This document shows positions 1 through 8,849 of a stretch of 64,000 nt of DNA, in pieces (positions within the stretch are counted from its first letter, which is position 1; each line of letters starts with the position of its first letter). The stretch covers positions 124,001 to 188,000 of the forward strand of contig NZ_JAAGOY010000004.1 of assembly GCF_010500215.1 (NCBI RefSeq), read 5' to 3'. The notes under the pieces are model-generated. The model ran no database searches. It was not told where the DNA came from and saw nothing but the letters and a program-made list of their open reading frames with translations. The translations under genes and the position numbers were made by a program. The DNA is from Aliiroseovarius sp. PrR006 (GTDB taxonomy: Bacteria > Pseudomonadota > Alphaproteobacteria > Rhodobacterales > Rhodobacteraceae).

Positions 1-41
1 TTTTTTTGTGCCAAGTCTTCCGGGAAGGGCAGGAGGGCCGC

Positions 42-956
42 ATGAGCGACACAACCAAAGGCGTCATCGCCATCATCGTGGCTTGCACGGTCTGGGGGCT
101 ATCTCCGCTGTATTATTACTTGCTGGCCCATGTGCCCCCGCTGGAGCTTCTGAGTCACCGTTCGCTCTGGTCGCTGGTGCTCTTGGGGTTCTATCTGGCA
201 CTGCAGGGCCGACTGGGAGAGCTACCCGCGCTGATGACCGGTCGCACGGCACTTTTGGTGCTTTTGGCGGCGGTGATGATTTCGGTCAACTGGGGCGGGT
301 TTATCCTGTCTGTGCAGGTCGGCATGGTGGTCGAGGCCAGCCTGGGCTACTTCATCTTCCCGCTGATCATGGCAACGTTGGGCATGCTGTTCTTTGCCGA
401 AGGTCTGTCCGCAAGCAAACTGACTGCAATCCTACTGGCGACCGGAGCTGTCCTGACCTTGACCATCGGGCTGGGGGTCGCGCCGTGGCTGGCGCTGCTT
501 CTGGGCGGCACCTTCGCGGCGTATAGTGTGATCAAGAAACTGATTGCGGCGGGTCCCGTGGTCACTGTGGTGGCCGAGGTTTTGTTCCTTGCCCCGTTGG
601 CATTGATTTGGCTGTGGGGCACGCATACGCAGGGCTGGGAAGGGATCGTGGGCCGTAACGGCGCGGTGTTCGGGGTCGATCTTGTTGCCAGCGCAATGCT
701 GATCGGGTCTGGCTTGTTGACGGGTGGTCCACTGATGCTGTTCAGCTATGCCTCGCGCCGGCTGACCCTGTCGACTGTGGGCGTGGTGCAATACCTGAAC
801 CCCAGCCTTCAGTTCCTCTGTGCCGTCGCCATTCTGGGCGAGACGATCACGATCTGGCACATGATCGCCTTCCCGCTGATCTGGGCCGCTTTGGCGATCT
901 ATTCGGCGGGCGCGTATCGTCAGGACAGGGCGTCGCGCAAAGCGGCGACCGCCTGA
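42..956 (+). CDS. rarD: RarD-like EamA family permease
   Basis: A predicted inner-membrane drug/metabolite transporter of 304 residues. It is almost entirely hydrophobic, with about ten membrane segments, and the opening region (VWGLSPLYYYLLAHVPPLE) matches the RarD branch of the EamA superfamily. The ATG at 42 follows a good AGGAGG ribosome site at 31-36; reading could extend to a near-cognate start at position 6, but without such a site. RarD proteins are known from a chloramphenicol phenotype in gammaproteobacteria, and the substrate is unknown. The 3' end overlaps the convergent downstream gene by 37 bases. The gene starts close to the window edge, so its own promoter is not visible. Confidence 0.88.
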   Translation: MSDTTKGVIAIIVACTVWGLSPLYYYLLAHVPPLELLSHRSLWSLVLLGFYLALQGRLGELPALMTGRTALLVLLAAVMISVNWGGFILSVQVGMVVEASLGYFIFPLIMATLGMLFFAEGLSASKLTAILLATGAVLTLTIGLGVAPWLALLLGGTFAAYSVIKKLIAAGPVVTVVAEVLFLAPLALIWLWGTHTQGWEGIVGRNGAVFGVDLVASAMLIGSGLLTGGPLMLFSYASRRLTLSTVGVVQYLNPSLQFLCAVAILGETITIWHMIAFPLIWAALAIYSAGAYRQDRASRKAATA

Positions 957-1477
957 TCCACATCATCCACGACGGTGACGAACGCCTTCAGGCTGTCTTC
1001 GGCAAAACCCTGACCGATCACGTGATCCAGTAGCCCGACCAGCGGATCCCAGAACCCGTTCACGTTCAACAGCAGAATGGGCTTCTTGTGCAGGCCCAGC
1101 TGGCGCCACGTTAGGATTTCGAAAAACTCGTCCAGCGACCCAGCGCCCCCGGGCAGCACCACGACGGCGTCCGAGTTCATGAACATGACCTTTTTGCGCT
1201 CGTGCATGTTCTCGGTCACAATGAAGCTGGTCAGGTCGCGCTTGCCGACTTCCCAGTTCAGAAGGTGCTCTGGGATGACGCCGAAGGTGTTCGCGCCCGC
1301 AACCTGCGCAGCCTTCGCCACTTCGCCCATCAGCCCGACATCTCCGGCGCCGTAAACAAGCCGCCAGCTGTTGTCGGCCAGTGCCTTGCCCAGAGCCTCT
1401 GCCGCGGCGCGATAGGCCGGGTCATTCCCCATGCGAGAGCCGCAGTAAACGCAGATCGAGGCTGTATGTTGTGTCAT
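920..1477 (-). CDS. LOG family protein (TIGR00730 type)
   Basis: A 185-residue Rossmann-fold protein of the LOG family, whose members hydrolyse nucleoside 5'-monophosphates; some activate cytokinins by removing ribose 5-phosphate. The family signature PGGAGSLDEFFEILTWRQLG is present in mid-protein, and CVYCGSRMG near the start fits the usual N-terminus. I chose the ATG at 1477, which gives normal family length; an upstream start at 1573 would add 32 residues unlike the family. Its last 37 bases overlap the end of the convergent rarD-like gene, so the two stop codons lie inside each other's reading regions. The physiological substrate cannot be told from sequence. Confidence 0.88.
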   Translation of the reverse strand: MTQHTASICVYCGSRMGNDPAYRAAAEALGKALADNSWRLVYGAGDVGLMGEVAKAAQVAGANTFGVIPEHLLNWEVGKRDLTSFIVTENMHERKKVMFMNSDAVVVLPGGAGSLDEFFEILTWRQLGLHKKPILLLNVNGFWDPLVGLLDHVIGQGFAEDSLKAFVTVVDDVDQAVAALRDALS

Positions 1478-1585
1478 CAAAAACTCCGGGTGCGAATATA
1501 TCGTAATGATCTTTTGACCGGTGATATCGGGATTGCTAGGGTCGGGCAAGTTAACGCGACAGTAAGATCGCAACAGGGGATGTAA

Positions 1586-2722
1586 ATGGCTGATATGTCA
1601 GGCGGCGCTGCGGGCGCAGGCAAGATTTGGATTGGTGTCGGGGCTGCTGTCGTGGTCGCCGCACTGGGATATTGCAGCTTTGATCAGAGTGCTCAGGCAC
1701 CAGTGTCCGATCCGGCGGAGGCCCCGAAGGTCACACGAGAAGTACCTGCAGTTGAACAACCTGTTGCGCCAACGGCGGATACCACCACTGCCGAGGCTGC
1801 CCCAGAACCCGCAGCGTCCCCCGATGCGCCCGCCTTCGATGTTGTGCGTGTCGATCCTGAAGGGCGCGCTGTGGTTGCCGGACATGCAGAACCCGGCGCG
1901 ACCGTGCAACTGTCGTTCAACGGTGCGCTGATCGAAACGCTCACCGCAGATGGTGCTGGAAACTTCGTCGCCTTGCTGGACCTGCAGGTCACTGAGCCCG
2001 GCCAGCTAAGCCTTCAGATGATGAACGACGCGGGCGAGGTGGTGGAAAATGCAGCCCCTGCGCAAACCGTTCTAATCGAACCGCGCATGCCTGCCCCAAC
2101 AGCGGAACCTGAGGCGCCCGTCGTCGCCAGTACAGAGGTTGCGCCTGCTCAACCCGAGGCCCCCACTGAAGCGGAAGCGCCCTCCGCACCGCGTGTGCTG
2201 CTTGCAGATGACGAAGGGATCACCGTTCTGCAAGACGATGTGGGTGACCTGACAGTTCAGAACGTCATCATCGACGCGATCTCTTATGATGATCAGGGCG
2301 AGGTCGCCTTGTCTGGGCGCGCGTCTGGTGGCGGGGCCCTGCGCGTTTATCTGGACAACGCGCCCATCAAAACCGCACCCATTCCCCAAGACGGCCAGTG
2401 GCGCCTGCCTCTGCCTGATGTCGCGGCGGGCATCTACACCCTGCGCGTGGACGAGCTCGCCGAGGACGGCACCGTCACCTCGCGCACCGAAACCCCGTTC
2501 AAACGGGAAGAGGTCGCACAGATCGCCGCCGCGACGGCAACCGCAGAAGCCCGCGCCAGGGTCGAGGCCGTCACAGTTCAACCCGGATCAACCCTTTGGG
2601 CCATCGCGCGCGATAACTTGGGGGAAGGGCTGCTGTACGTACGCGTTTTTGACGCGAACCGCGATCAGATACGCGATCCAGATCTGATCTATCCCGGACA
2701 GGTCTTCACGATCCCGGAATGA
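1586..2722 (+). CDS. Membrane-anchored LysM domain protein
   Basis: A 378-residue envelope protein. Residues 13-30 form one hydrophobic segment (signal anchor), followed by a long Pro/Ala/Glu-rich stretch, two regions resembling small beta-sandwich repeats, and a C-terminal LysM domain at about 328-377 (VTVQPGSTLWAIARDNLGEG to YPGQVFTIPE). LysM binds peptidoglycan glycan strands, so the protein probably links the inner membrane to the wall; no catalytic domain is visible. Similar LysM proteins are common in Rhodobacterales, with no assigned role known to me. The ATG follows an AGGGGA-like site. A repeat element lies between its stop and the convergent arsR-type gene. Confidence 0.8.
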   Translation: MADMSGGAAGAGKIWIGVGAAVVVAALGYCSFDQSAQAPVSDPAEAPKVTREVPAVEQPVAPTADTTTAEAAPEPAASPDAPAFDVVRVDPEGRAVVAGHAEPGATVQLSFNGALIETLTADGAGNFVALLDLQVTEPGQLSLQMMNDAGEVVENAAPAQTVLIEPRMPAPTAEPEAPVVASTEVAPAQPEAPTEAEAPSAPRVLLADDEGITVLQDDVGDLTVQNVIIDAISYDDQGEVALSGRASGGGALRVYLDNAPIKTAPIPQDGQWRLPLPDVAAGIYTLRVDELAEDGTVTSRTETPFKREEVAQIAAATATAEARARVEAVTVQPGSTLWAIARDNLGEGLLYVRVFDANRDQIRDPDLIYPGQVFTIPE

Positions 2723-2739
2723 TACGACGCTCTTATTTT

Positions 2740-2795
2740 CTTGCTAGAAATATCCTGGGGTGAGCCCTGAAAGGGCGAGGGGCAAAGCCCCTCTA
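2740..2795. repeat. Palindromic intergenic repeat, copy 1
   Basis: Begins CTTGCTAGAAATATCCTGGG and continues with two short inverted repeats: GCCCT/AGGGC at 2764-2776, and GAGGGGC-AAA-GCCCCTC at 2777-2793. The same plan recurs at 13906-13962 and 32479-32565, each time between convergent genes. It ends at the stop codon of the arsR-type gene. It may act as a two-way terminator or mRNA 3' stabiliser, but no strong T-run is present. Confidence 0.7.
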
Positions 2796-3122
2796 CGCCT
2801 TTTGCACAGAAGTCGCGATACAGCCTGAAATTTCAGCTGCCCCAGCGCAGCAATCATTCAGCAGATAGGCGATGACACCGCCAAGTGCCGCCCGGTCCGC
2901 CGCATAGATCACATGCCGACTTTCCTTGCGCGAGGTCAGAAGCCCCGCTTGCTCCAACTGTGACAAGTGAAAAGACAGGCCCGAGGCGGACACACCCAGT
3001 GTTTGCGCAATGTCGCCAGCGCACAGCCCGTCATCGCCACGCGGCACCAGCAGACGCACGATCTCAAGCCGCGTGTCATGGGCCATGGCAGACAGGGATT
3101 TCAGGACTCGACTCTGTTCCAT
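2793..3122 (-). CDS. ArsR-family regulator with C-terminal cysteine cluster
   Basis: A 109-residue winged-helix repressor of the ArsR/SmtB family. The helix-turn-helix spans roughly residues 36-60 (IAQTLGVSASGLSFHLSQLE). Cys91, Cys92 and Cys101 lie at the C-terminus, and Cys34 lies before the recognition helices. A C-terminal Cys-Cys plus a third Cys about ten residues later resembles the arsenite site described for the Acidithiobacillus ferrooxidans ArsR, so a trivalent metalloid or soft-metal sensor is my inference. It is divergent from the ABC exporter at 3207. An inverted repeat three bases upstream of its start is a likely operator for both genes. Confidence 0.87.
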   Translation of the reverse strand: MEQSRVLKSLSAMAHDTRLEIVRLLVPRGDDGLCAGDIAQTLGVSASGLSFHLSQLEQAGLLTSRKESRHVIYAADRAALGGVIAYLLNDCCAGAAEISGCIATSVQKA

Positions 3123-3124
3123 GC

Positions 3125-3148
3125 TTCAACTATTGATGAAATGTTGAA
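3125..3148. promoter_or_regulatory. Candidate ArsR operator
   Basis: Inverted repeat TTCAAC-N12-GTTGAA in the 84-base divergent region between the arsR-type gene and the ABC exporter. It is immediately upstream of the regulator's start codon and about 60 bases before the exporter's. ArsR-family operators are commonly AT-rich dyads with TTCAA/TTGAA-like arms, so autoregulation plus exporter control is likely. This is inferred from position and symmetry alone. Confidence 0.5.
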
Positions 3149-3206
3149 ATAAAGCAAGACCGACCTTAGGTCGTTGCGAAATCGCATATCAGCAAGGAGC
3201 AGCCTT

Positions 3207-5033
3207 ATGGCGCCCAGCCGCATCACCTCGACCGAGCTTCCGGACAACAATTGGCGCACAATCCGGCGCGTCGCGCCCTATCTTTGGCCTGCTGAACATC
3301 CGTGGGTGAAACGCCGTGTCGTACTGGCGATGCTTGTGCTTCTTCTGTCCAAACTGGTCGCCGTTGCCACACCGTGGTTCTACGGCTGGGCGGTGAACGA
3401 ACTGGCCGGGGAAAGCACGGCGCCTGCGTATATGCTTGGGATCGGAGCTGTCGGGTTAACCTTGGCCTATGGCATGGCGCGGTTGATGGCCAATGGGTTC
3501 CAGCAGCTGCGCGACGTGATCTTCGCCCGCGTCGGACAGCGCGCGCTGCGCCAGCTGGCGCTCGAGACCTTTACGCATATTCACCGCCTATCCATGCGCT
3601 ATCACATCACGCGCAAGACGGGCGGCCTCAGTCGCATCATTGAACGCGGTGTGAAGGGGGTCGAGTTCCTACTGCGTTTCATGCTGTTTTCGATGGGGCC
3701 ACTGATCCTCGAACTCAGCCTGATCGCATTGATCCTCTTCGTAACCTTCGATGTCTGGTACCTAGCCGTCGTCGTCGTGACGATCTGGGCCTATGTCTGG
3801 TTTACCTTCAAGGTCACCGAATGGCGCGTGCGCATCCGTAAAGAAATGAATGATCAGGACACGGACGCCAACCAGAAGGCAATTGATAGCCTTCTGAACT
3901 TCGAAACCGTCAAGTATTTCGGCGCCGAGAAACGCGAAGCCGAACGCTATGATAGCGCGATGGCGGGGTATGAACAGGCTGCTCTGAAGACCTCGTACTC
4001 GCTGGCCTTCCTGAACTTCGGTCAGGCCTTCCTGATCACTGGCGGTTTGGTGGCCGTGATGGTTTTGGCGGCGATCGGCGTGCAGAACGGCCAGCTGACC
4101 GTGGGCGATTTCGTTATGGTTAACGCCTACATGATCCAGATCACCATGCCGCTGAACTTCCTTGGCACCGTCTATCGCGAGATCCGGCAGGCGCTGGTGG
4201 ATATGAGCGAAATGTTCGACCTGCTGGAACAGCCCGCCGACGTCAACGACAAGCCAGATGCGTCTGAGATTGCCGTGAGCGGCGGGGCGCTGTCTTTCAA
4301 CGACGTGCATTTCGGCTATGACGCCGCGCGGCCCATCCTGAAAGGTGTTTCACTGGATGTGGGCGCGGGGAAGACCGTGGCCATCGTTGGTCCGTCCGGG
4401 TCGGGGAAGTCCACCATCGGGCGTCTGTTGTTCCGCTTCTATGATGTGAATGGCGGCAGCCTGTCTATCGACGATCAAGACGTGCGCGACGTGACGCAGG
4501 ACAGCCTGCATTCGCAGATTGGTGTGGTGCCGCAGGATACGGTCCTGTTCAACGACACGGTGCTTTACAACATCGCCTATGGCCGCCCCGAGGCCTCGCG
4601 CTCGGAAATCGAGGCTGCCGCAAAGGCCGCCAAGATCCACGACTTCATCATGGAGCTGCCCGAGGGTTATCAGACTCAGGTTGGCGAGCGCGGATTGAAA
4701 CTGTCGGGTGGTGAAAAGCAGCGCGTGGGCATTGCGCGGACGCTTCTGAAGAACCCGCCGATCCTGCTCTTGGACGAGGCGACCTCGGCGCTGGACACTC
4801 AGACCGAGCGCGACATTCAGGACAGCCTGCGCGAGATGGGGCAGGGGCGCACGGTGATCACCATCGCGCACCGCCTGTCGACCATCGTAGATGCAGACGA
4901 GATCGTAGTGCTGGAAGCGGGCGTGATTGTCGAGCAGGGCACGCATGATGAGCTTCTGGAACAAGGCGGTCGCTACGCCGCGATGTGGGCACGTCAAGCC
5001 AGCGAGGAAGAGCCTGAGGCGCTGGCTGGCTAA
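3207..5033 (+). CDS. ATM1-type ABC exporter (half-transporter)
   Basis: A 608-residue fused permease-ATPase of the ABCB7/HMT1/ATM1 class, acting as a homodimer in the inner membrane. The membrane domain with six spans occupies about 30-340. The ATPase follows, with Walker A GPSGSGKST at about 395, the LSGGEKQR signature at about 498, and LLDEATSALD just after. ATM1-type exporters move glutathione-derived or metal-thiol compounds out of the cytoplasm. The ATG at 3207 is preceded by AAGGAGC; an in-frame start at 3174 lacks such a site. Its divergent partner is an ArsR with a metalloid-type cysteine cluster, which suggests induction by soft metals or arsenite. Confidence 0.9.
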   Translation: MAPSRITSTELPDNNWRTIRRVAPYLWPAEHPWVKRRVVLAMLVLLLSKLVAVATPWFYGWAVNELAGESTAPAYMLGIGAVGLTLAYGMARLMANGFQQLRDVIFARVGQRALRQLALETFTHIHRLSMRYHITRKTGGLSRIIERGVKGVEFLLRFMLFSMGPLILELSLIALILFVTFDVWYLAVVVVTIWAYVWFTFKVTEWRVRIRKEMNDQDTDANQKAIDSLLNFETVKYFGAEKREAERYDSAMAGYEQAALKTSYSLAFLNFGQAFLITGGLVAVMVLAAIGVQNGQLTVGDFVMVNAYMIQITMPLNFLGTVYREIRQALVDMSEMFDLLEQPADVNDKPDASEIAVSGGALSFNDVHFGYDAARPILKGVSLDVGAGKTVAIVGPSGSGKSTIGRLLFRFYDVNGGSLSIDDQDVRDVTQDSLHSQIGVVPQDTVLFNDTVLYNIAYGRPEASRSEIEAAAKAAKIHDFIMELPEGYQTQVGERGLKLSGGEKQRVGIARTLLKNPPILLLDEATSALDTQTERDIQDSLREMGQGRTVITIAHRLSTIVDADEIVVLEAGVIVEQGTHDELLEQGGRYAAMWARQASEEEPEALAG

Positions 5034-5057
5034 GCCCCGATCAACACCCAAAATGAA

Positions 5058-5085
5058 GAAAGGCGCGGAACCTTCCGCGCCTTTC
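5058..5085. terminator. Bidirectional intrinsic terminator
   Basis: A perfect 13-bp inverted repeat (GAAAGGCGCGGAA with TTCCGCGCCTTTC) with two central bases sits between the convergent ABC exporter and RND permease genes. T-rich tracts lie on both sides, although neither is a long uninterrupted T-run. It should serve both transcripts. Confidence 0.75.
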
Positions 5086-5087
5086 GC

Positions 5088-8000
5088 TTATTCTGCGGCT
5101 GCCTTGCCGCTACCGGGTTTGACCGGTTTGGGGTTGGGCTCGGGTTGCAACGCCTCAGGCGTCGCCGGGGCCGCTTCGGATTTGGCGGGCGCCTCGGCAT
5201 GCGTCGGAGCAGGCTCCTCATCAACCCATTGCAGCTCGTGCAGTTCTTGCTTCTTGGCGGCTTTTTCCAGCATCCGGTCGCGGGCAATTTGGCCCGAGCT
5301 ATGGGCAAGGCTTTCCAGAACCGTGAACGAGCGATATGCGCCTGCTGAGACCCAGACGCGAAGCGCCAGCATGGACGGTGTGAAGACCAGCGTCAGCACG
5401 GTCGCGATGCCTAGGCCAAAGACCACGGCGGTTGCCAGCTGCTTCCACCACAGCGCGGTCGGGCTGTCGATCGAGTAACCACCGCCGAAGAAGTCCAGCG
5501 ATAGGCCGAACATCATTGGAGCCAGACCGGCCATCGTGGTGATGGTGGTCAGTAGAACGGGGCGGATACGTGCCTCGGCCGTGCGGGTGATCGCCTCGAT
5601 CTTGGGCATGTGGCCCGCATAGTCCTGATAGGTGTCGATCAAGACGATGTTGTTGTTCACCACAATCCCCGCCAGCGCGACGATCCCGGTACCCGTCATG
5701 ATGATCGAGAAGGGTTGCTGCATCACCATCATCCCTATCAAGACGCCCGTCGTCGACAGGACTACCGCCAGAAGTACCAGCACCGAATTGTAGATGCTGT
5801 TGAACTGCGCCAGCAGAATGATGAACATCAGCCCCAGCGCACCGATGAAAGCTTGACCAAGGAAGGCTTGGCTTTCGGCCTCGTCTTCCTGATCGCCGGT
5901 CCATTCATAGCTCACACCATCGGGCAGGCCGGTGGCGTCGATCCAATTGGTCAGCGTGGCGATCCGCTCGGCCGGGGTGACGGGGGTGCGGGTTAGATCC
6001 GCGTTCTTGGCCTCTAGTGCTACGGCTTCATCCAATGGGACAATTTGGTCGAAACCACTGTCATCTGTTAGACGTACCAGATCGCTGACCACGGCGGCTT
6101 TGACGTCGTAGTAGCGGCTTTGATCCACGCGGTCGATTTGCGCGAAGCTGGGCACTGGCGTGCGGGTGACGAAGTTTGACAAAGGCACCAGACCGCCCGG
6201 CGTACGCAGGCGCAGCGTGTCCAATGTTGACAGCACGCGATCTTCTTCCGGCAAGCGGACGCGGATCTCGATTTCCTCGTCCGAGCTGTCGACCCGCATG
6301 GTGTCCAACAGGATCCCGTTGGTGATCAGCTGAACCATGCCGCCAACGGTGGCGACGTTGGTGCCGAAGCGCCCGGCTTCCGCTACGTCGACCTGAAGCT
6401 GCCAATCGATGCCCGGAAGCGGTAGAGTGTCTTCGATCGCGTTAAGACCGGGGGTGGCCTCGAATTTGGACACAGCGGCAGCCGTGGACGCCTGCAGAGT
6501 TTCCCAATTGTCGCCCTTCAGACGCAGATGCACGGGCTTGGCAGAGGCAGGGCCCCGGTTCAGATTCAGAACCTCGATTCGAATGCCCGGGATGGTTTTC
6601 AGGCTCTCTTCCAGCCGCAGCATAACCGCGTCACCGTCGTACTCAGGATCAATCTCGCGCTTTGTAAACGGGATGATCCCAAACAGGGTCGCGTCCTTCT
6701 CGATCGAGGGACGGTCGGCCCAGGCGACAAGTTCGATCTGCAACTGTCCCACTGTGTCGCGCGGGCCCGAAGCGCCGCCAGTGTTTTGGTTTAGACCGCC
6801 ATCGCCCGCAAAGGCAAAGACGCTTTCGATGCCTTTGGTGTTCAGTGCAATATCTTCCGCCTGACGGACCATGGCATCTTTTTCGGCAACGCTCAGATTG
6901 CCGCGTCCGCGTACGTAAACGATGGCTTGTTCCGGTTCACTGTCCGTGAAGAACTCGACGCCAAGGCTGTTGCGGCTGAAGGTGATGAAGGTGCCGACCA
7001 CGAAGGTGACGACCAAGACGATCGAAACGATGGGCATGATCGGATTGCCGGCGATAAAGTGGATCACATGGCCAAACTTCGTCCGCTGATAGCCGCCGTG
7101 GATGTGATCATCCGCGCGGTACCACGGCATGTGCCAGTCGATCGAGCCCATGGCGATAGATGTGCCAGACGCCCCGATCAGGAACATCAGCGCGCCCGGC
7201 AGAATGGCCATTGCGCCCTCAATCGGGCTGGTGCCACCGAAGATATAACCGGGATTCAGAAGCTGCAGGGCGGACAGGAACAGCACATAGGCAAAGATTA
7301 CCGCCAGCGGAATGCGCACCCAGATCGGCGCGAAGGACAGGGCTTTGGACAGCGTGCCGAACAGGCGGCTGATCCGGCCCGAGACCCCGCCGACAACCGG
7401 CAGATAGACCAGTGCCACCAGAAGCGAGGCCGACAGCACATAGATCAGCGTCTTGGGTAGCCAGCCCATGAACTGACCGGGAATGCCGGGCCAGAACAGC
7501 ATCGGAAGGAAGGCGCAGAGCGTCGTCGCGGTTGAGCTGACGATAGGCCAGAACATCCGCTTGGCGGCCATTGTATAGGCCTGCATGGGGCCGACCCCCA
7601 GCTTGATCTTCTTGTCGGCATATTCGACGACCACAATCGCCCCGTCGACCAGCATCCCCACGGCCAAGATCAACCCGAACATCACGATGTTCGAGATCGT
7701 GACGCCAAGCGCGCCGAACAGGGCAAAGGTCAGAAGGAACGAGGTCGGGATGGCAAAGCCAACCAGCAGGGCCGGGCGGGTGCCCAAGGCGCCCAGAACC
7801 ACGATCATCACCAGCGCAATCGCGGTCACGACCGAGCCTTCCAGCTGGCGCACCATGCTGTCCACGATGATGGATTGGTCGTTCGAGGTGCCAACCCAGA
7901 CGGCCTTCTGCAGCTCGGGCGGCCATTCTTCGCGGGTTTCATCAACGACGCGGCGCACTTCGGCGGCGGTGCCGATCAGGTTGAAGCCTTTGCGTTTCAC

Positions 8001-8849
8001 CACCTGCAGCGCGACGGTGGTGTCGCCGTTGAAGCGGGCGGTGCCCTCGCGGTCTTCAAAAGTCAGACGGATTGAGGCCAGATCGCCCAGTGTCACCACG
8101 CTATCTTGGTTCACCTTGATGGGCAGGTCGTAGATGTCCTGCAGCTCGTCAAAGGAAGACGGGATCTTGACGGCGGTCGAGCCTGTCGGCGTCTTGATGT
8201 CGCCCGCCGCAATCAGCTGGTTGTTGTTCTGCACGACCGAGATCAGCTCGCCCGCCGTCACGTTATAGGCTTCCAGTTTCAGCGGGTCGATTTCGACCTC
8301 GATCATCTCGTCTCGGTATCCGGCCAGCGACGCTTCCAGCACGCTGTCCAGCGCTTCGAGCCTGTCCTGCAGATCGCGGGCGATCTGGACCAGGGTGCGT
8401 TCGGGGACATTGCCGGTCAGGTTCACGATGATGATCGGGAATTCCGAGAAGTTGATCTCGTTTACCGAATAGCTGTCAAAGCCCGCCGGGAAATCGGATT
8501 CCGCGTTGCTCATCGCGTCGCGCACGTCCGCCATGACCTTGGTTTTGTCCCAGCCGAACTCGAACTCCAGCGCGACACCGGCATAGCCCTCGGCAGCGGT
8601 GGCGGACATGGTTTTCAAGCCGTCAATATCGGCCAGCTCGGTCTCCATCGGACGGACCAGAAGCTGTTCAGCATCAGCGGCAGAAATGCCGGGGAAGGGG
8701 ACCGAAACGAAAAGAGCCGGAATTTCGATATCCGGCTCGCCTTCTTTCGGCAGACTGACATAGGCAATCGTGCCGGCCAGCACCGACAGGATCACGAAAG
8801 CTATGACCATACGGGCCCGTTCAGAGGCCCAGTCAATGATGGCGGTCAT
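5088..8849 (-). CDS. RND efflux pump permease
   Basis: A 1253-residue inner-membrane proton antiporter of the RND (AcrB/MexB-like) superfamily. A membrane helix sits at about 12-32 (MVIAFVILSVLAGTIAYV), followed by the first periplasmic loop, a block of helices at about 335-530, a second periplasmic loop, and a final helix block. It differs from standard AcrB in having an extra membrane stretch with a long cytoplasmic loop in the centre and a Pro/Ala/Glu-rich tail of about 60 residues. The ATG at 8849 overlaps the stop of the adaptor gene (ATGA); a longer reading to 8951 would lie inside that gene. No outer-membrane channel gene is next to it. The substrate is unknown. Confidence 0.9.
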   Translation of the reverse strand: MTAIIDWASERARMVIAFVILSVLAGTIAYVSLPKEGEPDIEIPALFVSVPFPGISAADAEQLLVRPMETELADIDGLKTMSATAAEGYAGVALEFEFGWDKTKVMADVRDAMSNAESDFPAGFDSYSVNEINFSEFPIIIVNLTGNVPERTLVQIARDLQDRLEALDSVLEASLAGYRDEMIEVEIDPLKLEAYNVTAGELISVVQNNNQLIAAGDIKTPTGSTAVKIPSSFDELQDIYDLPIKVNQDSVVTLGDLASIRLTFEDREGTARFNGDTTVALQVVKRKGFNLIGTAAEVRRVVDETREEWPPELQKAVWVGTSNDQSIIVDSMVRQLEGSVVTAIALVMIVVLGALGTRPALLVGFAIPTSFLLTFALFGALGVTISNIVMFGLILAVGMLVDGAIVVVEYADKKIKLGVGPMQAYTMAAKRMFWPIVSSTATTLCAFLPMLFWPGIPGQFMGWLPKTLIYVLSASLLVALVYLPVVGGVSGRISRLFGTLSKALSFAPIWVRIPLAVIFAYVLFLSALQLLNPGYIFGGTSPIEGAMAILPGALMFLIGASGTSIAMGSIDWHMPWYRADDHIHGGYQRTKFGHVIHFIAGNPIMPIVSIVLVVTFVVGTFITFSRNSLGVEFFTDSEPEQAIVYVRGRGNLSVAEKDAMVRQAEDIALNTKGIESVFAFAGDGGLNQNTGGASGPRDTVGQLQIELVAWADRPSIEKDATLFGIIPFTKREIDPEYDGDAVMLRLEESLKTIPGIRIEVLNLNRGPASAKPVHLRLKGDNWETLQASTAAAVSKFEATPGLNAIEDTLPLPGIDWQLQVDVAEAGRFGTNVATVGGMVQLITNGILLDTMRVDSSDEEIEIRVRLPEEDRVLSTLDTLRLRTPGGLVPLSNFVTRTPVPSFAQIDRVDQSRYYDVKAAVVSDLVRLTDDSGFDQIVPLDEAVALEAKNADLTRTPVTPAERIATLTNWIDATGLPDGVSYEWTGDQEDEAESQAFLGQAFIGALGLMFIILLAQFNSIYNSVLVLLAVVLSTTGVLIGMMVMQQPFSIIMTGTGIVALAGIVVNNNIVLIDTYQDYAGHMPKIEAITRTAEARIRPVLLTTITTMAGLAPMMFGLSLDFFGGGYSIDSPTALWWKQLATAVVFGLGIATVLTLVFTPSMLALRVWVSAGAYRSFTVLESLAHSSGQIARDRMLEKAAKKQELHELQWVDEEPAPTHAEAPAKSEAAPATPEALQPEPNPKPVKPGSGKAAAE

